A DNA stretch of 64,000 bases from Sphingomonas sp. NFR04 (GCF_900114095.1 NZ_FORV01000008.1:165843-229842), one strand, 5' to 3'; positions 8,770-18,513 are shown, counted from the stretch's first letter. Made by a program: numbers and translations. The notes: a model not told the origin generated them from the sequence alone.

Positions 8770-9825
8770 TCAATGCAGCGCAGCGCGGTTCGCAAGCGGC
8801 GCGGCGGCGATCGCAATCGCTTCCACGGTCTCGCGGTTCGCCTCGGCGGCAACCACCATGTCGATGCTCGCGGCGTCGATCGCGACGACGCTGGAGAGCA
8901 GGTTGTGCGGCTGGCTGGCGTCCGGCAGGATCGGCGTGGCGGTGCGGGCAGCGGCCGGCTGGCGGCGCTTGGCGGTGGCGGGCTCGCCATATTCGGCCAT
9001 CACCGAGAAGCGCGGATCGGCAGCGGCGATCTCGGCGATCACCTTGGCGGCGCGCTTGGTGATCTGGCGGACACGCTCCTTGGTCACGCCGGTTTCCATT
9101 GACAGGTCGTCGAGCGTGGCGGTCTGGAACACGCGGCGGGCGACGATCTCGCGGTCGCGCTCCAGCTTGGCTTCAAGCTTCTCGAGCTCGGCGGGATCGA
9201 TGCCGTGAGTGGCGGTGCGGAGACGCGGGCCTTCGCGGCGCAGCGCTGCCTCTTCCCGCTTCGGGCGGGGACGACGGCGGAGCTGTTCGATGCCCACCTT
9301 GCGGAGGTGATCGACATAGGCCTCGATCAGCGAGGAGATCGCGCCATCGGCGAGATAGTCCGACGCGGCGCTCTCGGTGCGCTCCAGGGCGTCCTCGTCC
9401 TCGATCATCGCTTCGGGCGACATTTCGTCGCCATCGGCGGAGCTGACCATCGCGCTGAGCGAAACGGTGGTGGCTTCGACCTTCTTCGCCGAGGGGCGCT
9501 GGTCGGTCATCAGGCGGAAGCGCAGGCTCTGCAGCTCGCCGCGGATCTGCCAGTTGACGAAGGTGGTGAACTGGGCCTTTTCCGGCTCATAGGCCTGGAT
9601 GGCGCGGTGCACGGCAATGGCGCAGCACTGCTCGGCGTCGTCCCAGTGGGCGGTCAGGCCGTACTGGCGGATGAAGTGACGGATGCGGGGAGCGATCAGC
9701 TTCAGGATGCGGGCAAAGGCGCGATCGATTTCAGCGCGCTGACGGTTGGTCTGCTTGCCGTCCTTGGGCGCGTTCTCGATGACGGTTTGGACTGCGGCCT
9801 CGAGAGCGATCGTGATCTTCGACAT
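8770..9825 (-). CDS. Sigma-70 family-like regulator
   Basis: The protein has 351 residues. Residues 40-110 resemble sigma region 2 (WDDAEQCCAIAVHRAIQAYE, then FTTFVNWQIRGELQSLRFRL), which binds core polymerase and the -10 element. Residues 240-275 resemble region 4 (LDDLSMETGVTKERVRQITK), a helix-turn-helix for the -35 element. The linker is acidic and lacks region 1.1. The 80-residue C-terminal tail is rich in Ala. It lies beside the flagellar genes and shares their minus strand, so a role in flagellar gene expression is possible but unproven. Confidence 0.75.
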   Translation of the reverse strand: MSKITIALEAAVQTVIENAPKDGKQTNRQRAEIDRAFARILKLIAPRIRHFIRQYGLTAHWDDAEQCCAIAVHRAIQAYEPEKAQFTTFVNWQIRGELQSLRFRLMTDQRPSAKKVEATTVSLSAMVSSADGDEMSPEAMIEDEDALERTESAASDYLADGAISSLIEAYVDHLRKVGIEQLRRRPRPKREEAALRREGPRLRTATHGIDPAELEKLEAKLERDREIVARRVFQTATLDDLSMETGVTKERVRQITKRAAKVIAEIAAADPRFSVMAEYGEPATAKRRQPAAARTATPILPDASQPHNLLSSVVAIDAASIDMVVAAEANRETVEAIAIAAAPLANRAALH

Positions 9826-10062
9826 CTGTATTCCCCTGGTTCAGCGCCGGTCCGATCGTTTCGGCGCCGTCGACAGGAGACACATTTCGTCTGAAACCTT
9901 TAAAGGAGTGCTAATCGGGGACTTAGGTAGTTTTCCGCAAACGCACTCCCAAGCTTTATAGCAACGCCGATTCGCTTGGCGACCTAAGTGCCTGAAAAAA
10001 TGATGGTTAACCGCTGTTTAGCGGAGCCGCTAACGCACGAAAAAACGGCCTAAATGGCGGTT

Positions 10063-11124
10063 TTAGGAGGCAAATTTGTCCGGTTGGACGTGGCGATCGA
10101 TGAAATCGAGTAACCATTGCCGGTGCGCGCGGGTCGCATCGCCGGCGTTGGCGATGCGCTGATCGGCCGCCGATCCGCCGACTTGCGCGGCCAGCAACGT
10201 GCGTGCGCGCTCTGCATCAATGTTGCCGGCAAGAAACTTCTTTGCGTCCCCAAGCCCCAGATGGTGGCCCAGATAGGCCGCCTTGGCGAGGGTTTCCGAA
10301 TCGGCGCGGACGTTGAGCCCTGCCGATTCGAATTGTTGCAAATTGTTCTTCGCCATGTCGGCGACACTCAGGATCGACGCCTGCGGATCGTAGCGGAGCG
10401 CCAGCAGTTCGCTGCGGCGCGAAGGATCGACCTTGCCCTTTTCGGTCAGCCAGCCGCGCGCCTTGGCGACATCGTTCAGCCAGGTGCCGCCCTGTTCGGC
10501 GAGCGTCTGCCAGGTGCCGCTGAGGAACTGGCCGAGCCCTGCCGCGCTCGATCGCGGGTTGCGCGACAGCGGATTCCAGCTGCCGTCCTGCCCCTTGCCG
10601 GCTTCGGCATCGACGATTGCAGCGATCGCGGAGCGCGGGATGCCGCTGCGCGCCTCGGCGGCGGCAAGCGTATCGGCGTAGCGGGCGTTGCTGCCGAGCG
10701 CGAGCGGGCCCGAGGCCTCGGCCGGCTTGGCGGACGTGCCGCCGGAAAGCGCACCGACGATCGAGCCGGTGCCTGGCATGGTGCCCCGGTCTACCGCGGC
10801 GGCGGCATGCGCGCCGTTCAGGGCACGCTTGGCGAGCGCGGCGATATCGTCGGGCGCATCCTCGTCGTTGCACGAGCAGGCGCACTGGCACTTGCACTTG
10901 CCCTTGGCCGATTTCGGCGCCTGGGTGCCGAGCAGCTCGAGCAGCGAATCCATCGCCATGTCCGATCCGCCGCCCAGCGGCGACTTGCCCTTCTCGTTGT
11001 CGCGGTCGCCATCGCCGATCGCGGCGCGCCACAGGCGGGTCGAGAGTTCGGACTGGGCCTGCGCGTAGATCACGTTGGCGCGCTGCGCCGGCGTGAGCGC
11101 GGCAAGGTCGGTACGGTGGATCAT
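10063..11124 (-). CDS. Flagellar-locus lytic transglycosylase with cysteine cluster
   Basis: The protein has 353 residues. The region 145-230 resembles SLT lytic transglycosylases: IPRSAIAAIVDAEAG contains the candidate catalytic Glu, followed by SSAAGLGQFLSGTW. It would open peptidoglycan for the flagellar rod, the job of the FlgJ C-terminal domain or its alphaproteobacterial substitutes. Residues 77-85 form CKCQCACSC, five cysteines at every second position next to acidic residues, which is not a feature I know in this family. No signal peptide is visible. The start overlaps the end of the fliJ-like gene, so it is in the flbT-fliI-fliJ operon. Confidence 0.75.
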   Translation of the reverse strand: MIHRTDLAALTPAQRANVIYAQAQSELSTRLWRAAIGDGDRDNEKGKSPLGGGSDMAMDSLLELLGTQAPKSAKGKCKCQCACSCNDEDAPDDIAALAKRALNGAHAAAAVDRGTMPGTGSIVGALSGGTSAKPAEASGPLALGSNARYADTLAAAEARSGIPRSAIAAIVDAEAGKGQDGSWNPLSRNPRSSAAGLGQFLSGTWQTLAEQGGTWLNDVAKARGWLTEKGKVDPSRRSELLALRYDPQASILSVADMAKNNLQQFESAGLNVRADSETLAKAAYLGHHLGLGDAKKFLAGNIDAERARTLLAAQVGGSAADQRIANAGDATRAHRQWLLDFIDRHVQPDKFAS

Positions 11125-11552
11125 GCGGCCTTCACCAGCATCCGCTTGCGCTCGCGCAGGAAGCGCGCCGCGGCAATGTCATCGATCGCCGCCTGTTCGG
11201 CGGCTTCGGCTTCGCGCTCGGCATCGGCGCGGAAGCGTTCTGCGGCGCTCTCGATCGCGCGGCAGGTGCCATAGGCCTCGCGCGCAAGCTCGCGAAGGTT
11301 GAGCAGCCGCGCCTGTTCGGCCACGACTTCCTCGGCGATGCGCGCCTGGGCGTGCTTGGCGGTGGCGAGCCACGCGTCCGAGGCGAAGGGCAGGGCGTGT
11401 GCCAGCACGCGCTCTTCACGGACGCGCGCAACGAGGTCGCGGCCCTGCTGTTCCAGCTCGGCGATGCGCTCGATCGCGGCGCCGATCTTGACCTTGAGGT
11501 CGTCGACGGTGCGCTGCTGCATGCGCAACGCGGTATCGAACGGCGTCTTCAT
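11121..11552 (-). CDS. fliJ: FliJ-like flagellar export chaperone
   Basis: The 143-residue protein is almost entirely heptad-type coiled coil (LRMQQRTVDDLKVKIGAAIE and following) and rich in Ala, Glu and Arg. It sits directly after fliI with a 4-base ATGA overlap. FliJ binds the FliI ATPase and escorts export substrates. The sequence of FliJ is poorly conserved, so the call rests on size, coiled-coil character and position. Confidence 0.75.
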   Translation of the reverse strand: MKTPFDTALRMQQRTVDDLKVKIGAAIERIAELEQQGRDLVARVREERVLAHALPFASDAWLATAKHAQARIAEEVVAEQARLLNLRELAREAYGTCRAIESAAERFRADAEREAEAAEQAAIDDIAAARFLRERKRMLVKAA

Positions 11553-12916
11553 GCGGCGAGACCCACGTCATGGCCATGGCGCGGATCGCCCGAGGCCTCG
11601 CCGGAAAGGATCGCGGCCAGCTCGGCAAATGCCGCCTCGGCATGGCCCTGGTCGTTCTTGCCCTGGTTGAGCAGCGCCTCGATGCGGGGCGCCAGCGCGA
11701 CGGCGCGGTCGACATCCGGCGAAGAGCCGGCCTTGTACGCACCCAGCCGCACCATCTCTTCCATGTCGGCATAGGTCGACAGCAGCTTGCGCGCGGCGAG
11801 GCGGGTCTCGTTCTGCTCGTGCTCGAGGCAATGGGGCAGGGTACGCGACACCGATTTGAGGATGTCGATCGCCGGATAGCGGCCGCGCTCGGCGATCGCG
11901 CGGCGCATCACGACGTGGCCGTCGAGGATACCGCGCACCGCGTCGGCGACGGGCTCATTATGGTCGTCGCCGTCGACGAGGACGGTGAACAGGCCGGTGA
12001 TCATGCCCTGGCCGGGGGCGCCGGGGCCGGCGCGCTCCAGCAGCCGCGGCAGCTCGGCGAAGACGGTGGGGGTATAGCCCTTGGTCGCGGGCGGCTCGCC
12101 CGAGGCGAGGCCGATCTCGCGCTGCGCCATCGCGAAGCGGGTGACCGAGTCCATCAGGCACAGCACGTTGAGGCCCTGGTCGCGGAAATGCTCGGCGACG
12201 GCGAGGGTGGTCCAGGCGGCCTGGCGGCGCATCAGCGCCGGCTCGTCCGAAGTGGCGACGACGACGACCGAGCGGGCCATGCCCTCGGGCCCCAGATCGT
12301 CCTCAATGAATTCCTGCACTTCGCGGCCGCGTTCGCCGATCAGCCCGATCACCGCGACGTCGCACTGGGTCCAGCGCGCGAGCATCGAGAGAAGGACGGA
12401 CTTGCCGACGCCCGAACCGGCGAACAGGCCGAGGCGCTGGCCGCGGCACAAGGGCACGAAGGTGTCGAGGCAGCGGACCCCGGTCTCGATTCGCTCGGCA
12501 ACGCGCGCGCGGCCGGCGGCGGCGGGGGGCGAGGCCTTGATCGGCTGCGGATCGGCGCCGTTGACCAGCGGACCCTGTCCGTCGACCGGGCGGCCGAGCC
12601 CGTTGATCATGCGGCCGAGCCAGGCCTTGGAGGGGCGGACGGTGAACTGGCCGGCGCCGAGTTCGGCAACCGCGCCCAGGCCGACGCCCTGCGGGTCGAC
12701 GAAGGGCAGGCAGAGCGCCACGCCGCGATCGAGCGCGGTGACTTCGGCTTCCACCTTGCCGCTAGGGGACTGGATCTCGACGCGGCTGCCGATCTGGGCG
12801 ACGCCGGTCAGGCCCTCGACTTCGATGAGAGCGCCGCGCACCGCCACCACACGCCCGAAGCGACGGTCGGGGACCATCTCCTTGATGGCGCGCGCGGCAC
12901 TGGCGAGCGTCTGCAT
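11549..12916 (-). CDS. fliI: Flagellum-specific ATPase of the export apparatus
   Basis: The protein has 455 residues, the normal length. Walker A is GSGVGKS at 167-173 in GLFAGSGVGKSVLLSMLA. Walker B is VLCLMDSVTRFAMAQREIGL, followed by SGEPPATKGYTPTVFAELP, which is diagnostic for the FliI/YscN branch of F1-like ATPases. It powers unfolding and entry of flagellar export substrates at the cytoplasmic face. It lies 13 bases after flbT and overlaps the fliJ-like gene. Confidence 0.95.
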   Translation of the reverse strand: MQTLASAARAIKEMVPDRRFGRVVAVRGALIEVEGLTGVAQIGSRVEIQSPSGKVEAEVTALDRGVALCLPFVDPQGVGLGAVAELGAGQFTVRPSKAWLGRMINGLGRPVDGQGPLVNGADPQPIKASPPAAAGRARVAERIETGVRCLDTFVPLCRGQRLGLFAGSGVGKSVLLSMLARWTQCDVAVIGLIGERGREVQEFIEDDLGPEGMARSVVVVATSDEPALMRRQAAWTTLAVAEHFRDQGLNVLCLMDSVTRFAMAQREIGLASGEPPATKGYTPTVFAELPRLLERAGPGAPGQGMITGLFTVLVDGDDHNEPVADAVRGILDGHVVMRRAIAERGRYPAIDILKSVSRTLPHCLEHEQNETRLAARKLLSTYADMEEMVRLGAYKAGSSPDVDRAVALAPRIEALLNQGKNDQGHAEAAFAELAAILSGEASGDPRHGHDVGLAA

Positions 12917-12929
12917 CGCGCGGGCTCCT

Positions 12930-13334
12930 TCAGGCGGCCTGCGTCGTGGCGGGGTCAGCCGCGGCAGCGTCTTCCATGGCGATCAGCTCGCGGGCGGCGG
13001 CGAGGGCCTTGTAATATTCCACCTGGGCAAGGTCGTTGGCGAAGCGGATGCACAGCTCGCGCGCCTCGGGGGTGCCCAGGCTGCCGATCAGCAGGCTGAG
13101 CAGCTGGACCACCGCGTCGTGATGCGCGTCGCGCCCCGCGGGATCGATATAGGCGAGCATCGTCGCGAAATAGAGCTGCCGCGCAGGCGTGGTCGCTTCC
13201 TCGGGCCGCATCACTTCGCGGCCGCGCAGGATCGATACCATATTCTCGACGGCGATCTGGGTCCGGCCCACGGCGCGCAGCACTGCACCGTTGACGATCG
13301 CCTTTTCACCGTCCCGGAGCGTGATGCGAAGCAT
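12930..13334 (-). CDS. flbT: Flagellin mRNA regulator FlbT
   Basis: The 134-residue protein starts MLRITLRDGEKAIVNGAVLR and continues ENMVSILRGREVM and QLYFATMLAYIDP, the FlbT family pattern. In Caulobacter FlbT acts on the flagellin transcript leader and links hook completion to flagellin synthesis. I chose ATG 13334 because the conserved sequence starts there and AAAGG lies 9 bases upstream; the frame is open to 13400 without similarity. FlaF, its usual partner, is not seen nearby. It leads the minus-strand flagellar operon. Confidence 0.9.
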   Translation of the reverse strand: MLRITLRDGEKAIVNGAVLRAVGRTQIAVENMVSILRGREVMRPEEATTPARQLYFATMLAYIDPAGRDAHHDAVVQLLSLLIGSLGTPEARELCIRFANDLAQVEYYKALAAARELIAMEDAAAADPATTQAA

Positions 13335-13531
13335 GGAACTGGCCTTTCGATAAGCGTTCCTCAACTTATAGGCGCGTTCGGGGCGGAGATGGACAAACAC
13401 CCGGCAAATTTTGCCGCCTTACAATCGTAACCGGCAAAATCGCCCCTTTGATTTGGGCGATGCCGCCAGCCCTCTACAATGAGGATGTCGCCGGCGTGGG
13501 GATCGCGCGGGCATCTCGAGGAGTTTTGAAC

Positions 13532-14848
13532 TTGAGCCTCTATTCCGCTCTATACGCTGGCGTTTCCGGGCTGAGCGCGCAGTCGAGTGCCATGGCCACC
13601 GTTGCCGACAACATCACCAACATCAATACCGTCGCCTATAAGGGCGTCGAGGCCCAGTTCCGCACGTTGGTGACCGATGGTCGCACTTCGGCGAGCTACT
13701 CGGCAGGTGGTGTCGCGGCCGCGCCGCTCGCACAGGTTTCCAAGCAGGGCCTGCTCCAGGCCTCGGGCAGCAGCACCGATCTCGCGATCGATGGCGGCGG
13801 GTTCTTCATCACCCGCAGCGGCCTGAATTCGAACGACCCGGTCGCCTATACCCGCGCGGGCTCGTTCAAGCCGGACGAAGAAGGCTATCTGCGCAACTCG
13901 GCGGGCCTGTACCTCTATGGCTGGCGCCTGGACGCCACCGGCGGCTACACCAACACCGGCAACCTCGACACGCTGACGCCTGTGCGTCTGACCGACCTGG
14001 TCGGCACCGCGGCGCCGACCAACAAGCTGCAGGCGCACATCAACCTCCAGTCGAGCGCAACGAACTACGACCCGACCTCGCCGACGGGTGCCTACTCCGC
14101 CGGCAAGATGGCGGATGGCACGATCACGCCGCAGTTCTCGCGTTCGTTCACCGTCTACGACTCGCAGGGCAGCGGCCACGAGATCAAGATGTCGTTCCTC
14201 AAGACGGACGCGAACGAGTGGCAGATGGAAGCCTATGCGGTTCCGGCCAGCGACGTGACCGCCACCAACGGCCTGCTGCGTTCCGGCACGGTGAAGTTCA
14301 ACGGCGACGGCAGCCTCAACCTGGGTGCGTCGACCGCAGGTCTCTTCAATCCGCTCACCGTCACCTACACCAACAGCTCCAGCTCGGTCCCGATCACGCT
14401 GGACATGGGCAAGGATGGCGGCACCAACGGCCTCACCTCCTTCGGTGACCCGTCGTCGCTCGTCACGGGCGGCACCAACGGCGGTACGCTGGGCAACATC
14501 GCGGCGACCGAAGTCTCGTCGGACGGCGTGGTCAGCGCGATCTTCGACGATGGCGCCAGCCGCCAGGTGTTCCAGCTGCCGATTGCAACCTTCCCGAACG
14601 CGAACGGCCTCACCCGCATCTCGGGCAACGCCTATTCGTCGAACCGCGCCTCGGGCTCGATGACGATGAACCCGCCCGGGCAGCTGGGCGCAGGCAAGAT
14701 TTCGTCGAGCACGCTGGAGGCCTCGACCGTCGATCTGGCGGGCGAGTTCACCAACATGATCCGCTTCCAGCGCGCCTACAGCGCATCGTCGAAGATCATC
14801 ACGACCGTCGACGACATGCTGCGCGAAGTCAGCGACCTGAAGCGCTGA
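13532..14848 (+). CDS. flgE: Flagellar hook protein
   Basis: The N-terminus SLYSALYAGVSGLSAQSSAM and ATVADNITNINTVAYKG match the FlgE/F/G rod-hook family, and FTNMIRFQRAYSASSKIITT with DDMLREVSDLKR matches the C-terminus. Length is 438 residues. The start is TTG at 13532: GAGGAG lies 8 bases before it and the family N-terminus begins there. Upstream codons in the same frame show no similarity. It builds the hook outside the cell. flgK follows 25 bases later in the same direction. Confidence 0.93.
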   Translation: MSLYSALYAGVSGLSAQSSAMATVADNITNINTVAYKGVEAQFRTLVTDGRTSASYSAGGVAAAPLAQVSKQGLLQASGSSTDLAIDGGGFFITRSGLNSNDPVAYTRAGSFKPDEEGYLRNSAGLYLYGWRLDATGGYTNTGNLDTLTPVRLTDLVGTAAPTNKLQAHINLQSSATNYDPTSPTGAYSAGKMADGTITPQFSRSFTVYDSQGSGHEIKMSFLKTDANEWQMEAYAVPASDVTATNGLLRSGTVKFNGDGSLNLGASTAGLFNPLTVTYTNSSSSVPITLDMGKDGGTNGLTSFGDPSSLVTGGTNGGTLGNIAATEVSSDGVVSAIFDDGASRQVFQLPIATFPNANGLTRISGNAYSSNRASGSMTMNPPGQLGAGKISSSTLEASTVDLAGEFTNMIRFQRAYSASSKIITTVDDMLREVSDLKR

Positions 14849-14873
14849 CGAATAAGGCCGGGGGACGCACGAC

Positions 14874-16979
14874 ATGGCGCTGAACGATATCCTAGGAACC
14901 GCCGCTTCCGGCCTGGCTGCTGCCCAGGCCGGGTTGAAGGCGGTATCGAACAACATCGCCAATGTCGGCGTCACCGGCTATGCCCGCGAACGGGTCAACC
15001 TGACCACCTCGGTGATGTCCGGGAACGTCACCGGCGTCTCGGTCGGCGAGTTCGAGCGCGTTGCCGATCGCTTCCTGGAAGCCACCGTCTATCGGCGGGC
15101 CGGCGACTATGGGAAGGCGGAAGTCACCTCCGGCTATCTCGACCGGCTGCAGTCGCTGCTCGGTGAACCCGGCGCCAAGTCGGGCCTGCCGGCGCGGCTG
15201 GACGCGATCAACGCCTCGGCGATCGCGATGACCGGCTCGCAATCCTCGGCGCAGACCAGCGCCGTGTTCATCGGCAACGTCTCGGACGCGATTTCGTCGA
15301 TGCAGCAGATCACCAAGGACGTCGAAGGGCTGCGCAGCGATGTGGAGTCCGAAGTCGGCTATTCGGTCGACAAGATCAACACGCTGCTCCAGCGCATCTA
15401 TGATCTGAACGGCACCGTGTCGCAGGCCACCGGCCTCGGCCGCAACGCCAGCGGCGCCGCCGACCAGCGGATGAGCGCAATCGAAGAACTGAGCGGCATG
15501 CTCTCGGTCAACGTCCGCGACCAGCCGGACGGCCGAGTGATCATCGAGACCACCTCGGGCCAGATGCTGCTGGATTCGCGCCTGCGCCAGCTCGACTATC
15601 CGAACAAGGACAGCGGCGTCGGCAACGCCCAGGCGACCTACCCGGACATCTCGATCCGCTTTTCGGACAAGAACGGCAATCAGGGCGCGCTCACCGGCGA
15701 GAAGCTCGATTCTGCCGCCGTCGGCGGCAAGCTCGGCGGCCTGCTCGACCTGCGCGATCGCACGCTGCCATCCTTCTCCGAACAGCTGGGCGTCACGTTC
15801 AGCGGCCTTTCGGAAGCGCTGAACGCGGTTTCGAACGAAGGTACCACCGTGCCGCCACCCGCCAGCCTCAATGGCCGGCAGAGCGGCCTGGTCGGCACCG
15901 ATCGACTGGGCTTCAGCGGCAAGGCGACATTTTCGGTGGCGAGTTCCACCGGCACGATGGTCGCCAAGACCGAGATCGATTTCGACGCGCTCGGGCCCGG
16001 CGCGACCGTGAACGACATGGTCAACGCGATCAACGCCGGCCTCGGCGGCGCGGCGACCGCCAGCTTCACCAACGGCGTGCTGAGCTTCACCGCCGCGGGC
16101 GCCGGCAATGGCGTGGCGATCTCGCAGTCTGCAACCTCGCCGAGCAGCCGTGCCGGGATCGGCGTGTCGCAGTATTTCGGCATGAACGACCTTATCCAGA
16201 GCGATAGCAGCACGCTGGTGCCAACCGGCTTCAACGCATCGGACCCGCACGGCTTCACGACCGGCCAGAGTGCGCAGGTGATCCTGCGCGACTCCTCCGG
16301 GCTGGCGCTGACCAGCTACACCCTGCAGCCTACCACCGGCGGCACGATGGGCGACGTCATCACCGAGCTCAATGGCAGCGGTCTTGGCAAGTTCGGCTCC
16401 TTTTCGCTGGATAGCCGCGGGCGGGTCCGCTTCGATCCGGCAAGCGGCCTGTCCGGCGCTTCGCTGCAGATCGCGACCGACTCCACCGACCGCTTCGGCA
16501 GCGGGCGCACCTTCTCCTCCCTGTCGGGCCTCAGCGGGATCAACAGCGGCCTGGACGTGGCCCAGGTCCGCACCGACATCGCCAACACCCCGTCCAAGCT
16601 GCCGCTCGCCCGGGTCGACACCAGCGTTGCGGTCGGCAGCAAGGCGATCGGCGCCGGCGATACCCGAGGCGCTACCGCCTTTGCCGACAAGCTGGCGACC
16701 GCGCTCGATCTCGGCAAGGACGGCGTCGTCACGGTAGGCCGCTTCTCGACGGCGCTGCTCGGCCGCGCCGGCCTGGAGGCCAGCCAGGCGCAGAGCCGCT
16801 TCGACGATGCCGACGCGCGCAAGTCCGACGCGGTCAACCGCCGCGACAGCTATTCGGGCGTCAATATCGACGAGGAACTGTCGCAGATGGTCGTCCTGCA
16901 GAACAGCTACTCGGCTGCGGCGCGGGTGATGAGCACCGCGACGCAGATGTACGACACTCTTCTCCAGATGGTCCGTTAA
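14874..16979 (+). CDS. flgK: Hook-associated protein 1
   Basis: The protein has 701 residues. The N-terminus MALNDILGTAASGLAAAQAG, then VSNNIANVGVTGYARERV, and the C-terminus SYSGVNIDEELSQMVVLQNSYSAAARVM are the conserved helical ends of FlgK. The long middle part is variable and rich in Gly, Ser and Thr, as expected for the exposed domain. It forms the first layer of the hook-filament junction. It lies between flgE and flgL, with GGGGGA before the start. Confidence 0.93.
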   Translation: MALNDILGTAASGLAAAQAGLKAVSNNIANVGVTGYARERVNLTTSVMSGNVTGVSVGEFERVADRFLEATVYRRAGDYGKAEVTSGYLDRLQSLLGEPGAKSGLPARLDAINASAIAMTGSQSSAQTSAVFIGNVSDAISSMQQITKDVEGLRSDVESEVGYSVDKINTLLQRIYDLNGTVSQATGLGRNASGAADQRMSAIEELSGMLSVNVRDQPDGRVIIETTSGQMLLDSRLRQLDYPNKDSGVGNAQATYPDISIRFSDKNGNQGALTGEKLDSAAVGGKLGGLLDLRDRTLPSFSEQLGVTFSGLSEALNAVSNEGTTVPPPASLNGRQSGLVGTDRLGFSGKATFSVASSTGTMVAKTEIDFDALGPGATVNDMVNAINAGLGGAATASFTNGVLSFTAAGAGNGVAISQSATSPSSRAGIGVSQYFGMNDLIQSDSSTLVPTGFNASDPHGFTTGQSAQVILRDSSGLALTSYTLQPTTGGTMGDVITELNGSGLGKFGSFSLDSRGRVRFDPASGLSGASLQIATDSTDRFGSGRTFSSLSGLSGINSGLDVAQVRTDIANTPSKLPLARVDTSVAVGSKAIGAGDTRGATAFADKLATALDLGKDGVVTVGRFSTALLGRAGLEASQAQSRFDDADARKSDAVNRRDSYSGVNIDEELSQMVVLQNSYSAAARVMSTATQMYDTLLQMVR

Positions 16980-16992
16980 GGGGAGCTGACCC

Positions 16993-17898
16993 ATGACCCG
17001 TGTTGCCACCATTCCGCTCCAGCGCACCATGGCCGGCGCCATTTCGAGCGCGCAGGAAAAGCTCGCGATCACCCAGAAGCAGCTGTCCACCGGCAAGAAG
17101 GCGACCGATTTCGCCTCGCTCGGCACCGAGGCGGTGCGCAACCTCTCGGCACACACGCTGCTCGAACAGCAGAAGGCGCAGTCGAACGTCGCCAAGCGCG
17201 TCGGCACCACCATGTCGCTGTACCAGGGCCATATCGAAGGCGTGCAGACCGCCAACACCGACCTGCGCAAGCAGATCCTGACCGCGATCGGCACCGGTCA
17301 GTCGGCGGGTCTGCAGCAGGCGATGGAGAGCGCCTTCTCCCAGATGCGCTCCTCGCTGAACGCGACCGAAGGCGGCGTGCCGTTGTTCGGCGGCTCGCAG
17401 ACCGACAGCGCGCCTTTCTCGGTCGCGACGCTTGCCGATGCGGCGACGGTACCGGCCGACCAGGCCTTTCATGACGACAATGTGCTCGCCACCGCCCGCG
17501 TCGCTGACGGCCTCGATGTCCAGTACGGCGTCAACGCCAGTTCGTTCGGCTCGGGTCTGTACGACGCCTATCGCGCGATGGCGCAGATCGGCCCGATCGG
17601 CGACAAGCTTACCGACGCGCAGGTGACTGCGCTGCAGGGAGTCGTCACCAAGATGGATGCGGGCCTGAAGCAGCTCAACGCCGTCAACGCCGACAATGGC
17701 CGCAAGCAGAGCCAGATCGAAGACCTGACGGCGCGGGGCGAAGATCGTTCGCTGCTGCTGCAGCAGGTGATCGAGGACAATGAAGACGCCGATCTCGGCC
17801 AGGTCGCGATCGACCTGTCGCAGCAGAAGACGGTGCTCGAGGCCAGCTATTCGGTGTTCTCGCAGCTCTCCAGCCTGAGCCTCGTCAAATATCTCTGA
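16993..17898 (+). CDS. flgL: Hook-associated protein 3
   Basis: The protein has 301 residues and shares the flagellin-like ends: STGKKATDFAS near 30-40 at the N-terminus and QVAIDLSQQKTVLEASYSVF at the C-terminus. FlgL is the second junction protein between hook and filament. It starts 13 bases after flgK with GGGGAGC upstream. Its 3' end overlaps the end of the convergent uracil-DNA glycosylase gene by 14 bases. Confidence 0.9.
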   Translation: MTRVATIPLQRTMAGAISSAQEKLAITQKQLSTGKKATDFASLGTEAVRNLSAHTLLEQQKAQSNVAKRVGTTMSLYQGHIEGVQTANTDLRKQILTAIGTGQSAGLQQAMESAFSQMRSSLNATEGGVPLFGGSQTDSAPFSVATLADAATVPADQAFHDDNVLATARVADGLDVQYGVNASSFGSGLYDAYRAMAQIGPIGDKLTDAQVTALQGVVTKMDAGLKQLNAVNADNGRKQSQIEDLTARGEDRSLLLQQVIEDNEDADLGQVAIDLSQQKTVLEASYSVFSQLSSLSLVKYL

Positions 17899-18490
17899 GC
17901 GCGATCGCGCGTTCGAACACGGCGGTCAGCATCGGCTCGGTCAGCCGGCCGATGCTCTGATTGTACCGCGATACGTGATAGCTATCGAGCACCGTCTGCC
18001 CCTTGGGCAGGCGGTGTTCCGCGCCGTGCGCGAAGCGTGCCTTGGGCAGCTTGCCGCCCAGCGCCTTCACCGTCGACTGGTGCGCGATCTCGCCCAGCGC
18101 CACGACGATCGGCGCGCGCAGCTGCCCGGCGAGAAACGGCCGGCAGGCATGGATCTCTGCCGGGGTGGGGCGGTTCTCCGGCGGCAGGCAGCGCACCGCG
18201 TTGAGGATCTGCACGCCTTTCGGCTCCCCCGCCTCCGCCAGCCCGAGCTTCTCCAGCACCGCGAACAGCAAGGCACCGGAATCGTCGCCGGTGAAGGCGC
18301 GGCCGGTGCGGTTCGCACCCGTCCGCCCAGGCGCCAGCCCGACGATTGCGATCGGCGCTTCGGGATCGCCGAGCATCGGCACCGGCGCATTCCACCATTC
18401 GGGCTGCTCGGCGCGCAACTGGGTGCGCAGCGCGACGAGGCGCGGGCAGAGCGGGCAGTCGCGATCGGGTTCTAGGCTTGGCGTGGACAT
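17885..18490 (-). CDS. Uracil-DNA glycosylase, iron-sulfur type (family 5-like)
   Basis: The protein has 201 residues. CPLC at 12-15 and two further cysteines (AVRCLPP and EIHACRP) give the four ligands of the [4Fe-4S] cluster of family 4/5 enzymes. GLAPGRTGANRTGRAFTGDD is the motif A region; GANRTGR with FTGD is characteristic of family 5 (UDGb). It removes uracil and some other damaged bases from DNA. It is convergent with flgL. Confidence 0.87.
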   Translation of the reverse strand: MSTPSLEPDRDCPLCPRLVALRTQLRAEQPEWWNAPVPMLGDPEAPIAIVGLAPGRTGANRTGRAFTGDDSGALLFAVLEKLGLAEAGEPKGVQILNAVRCLPPENRPTPAEIHACRPFLAGQLRAPIVVALGEIAHQSTVKALGGKLPKARFAHGAEHRLPKGQTVLDSYHVSRYNQSIGRLTEPMLTAVFERAIALRDI

Positions 18491-18513
18491 CAGGGGGCGA
18501 TAGGCGCGGGGGC

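Noticed and set aside
14892..17294. 800-codon minus-strand frame opposite flgK
   Set aside because: flgK has full family signatures on the plus strand; the opposite frame is a composition shadow.
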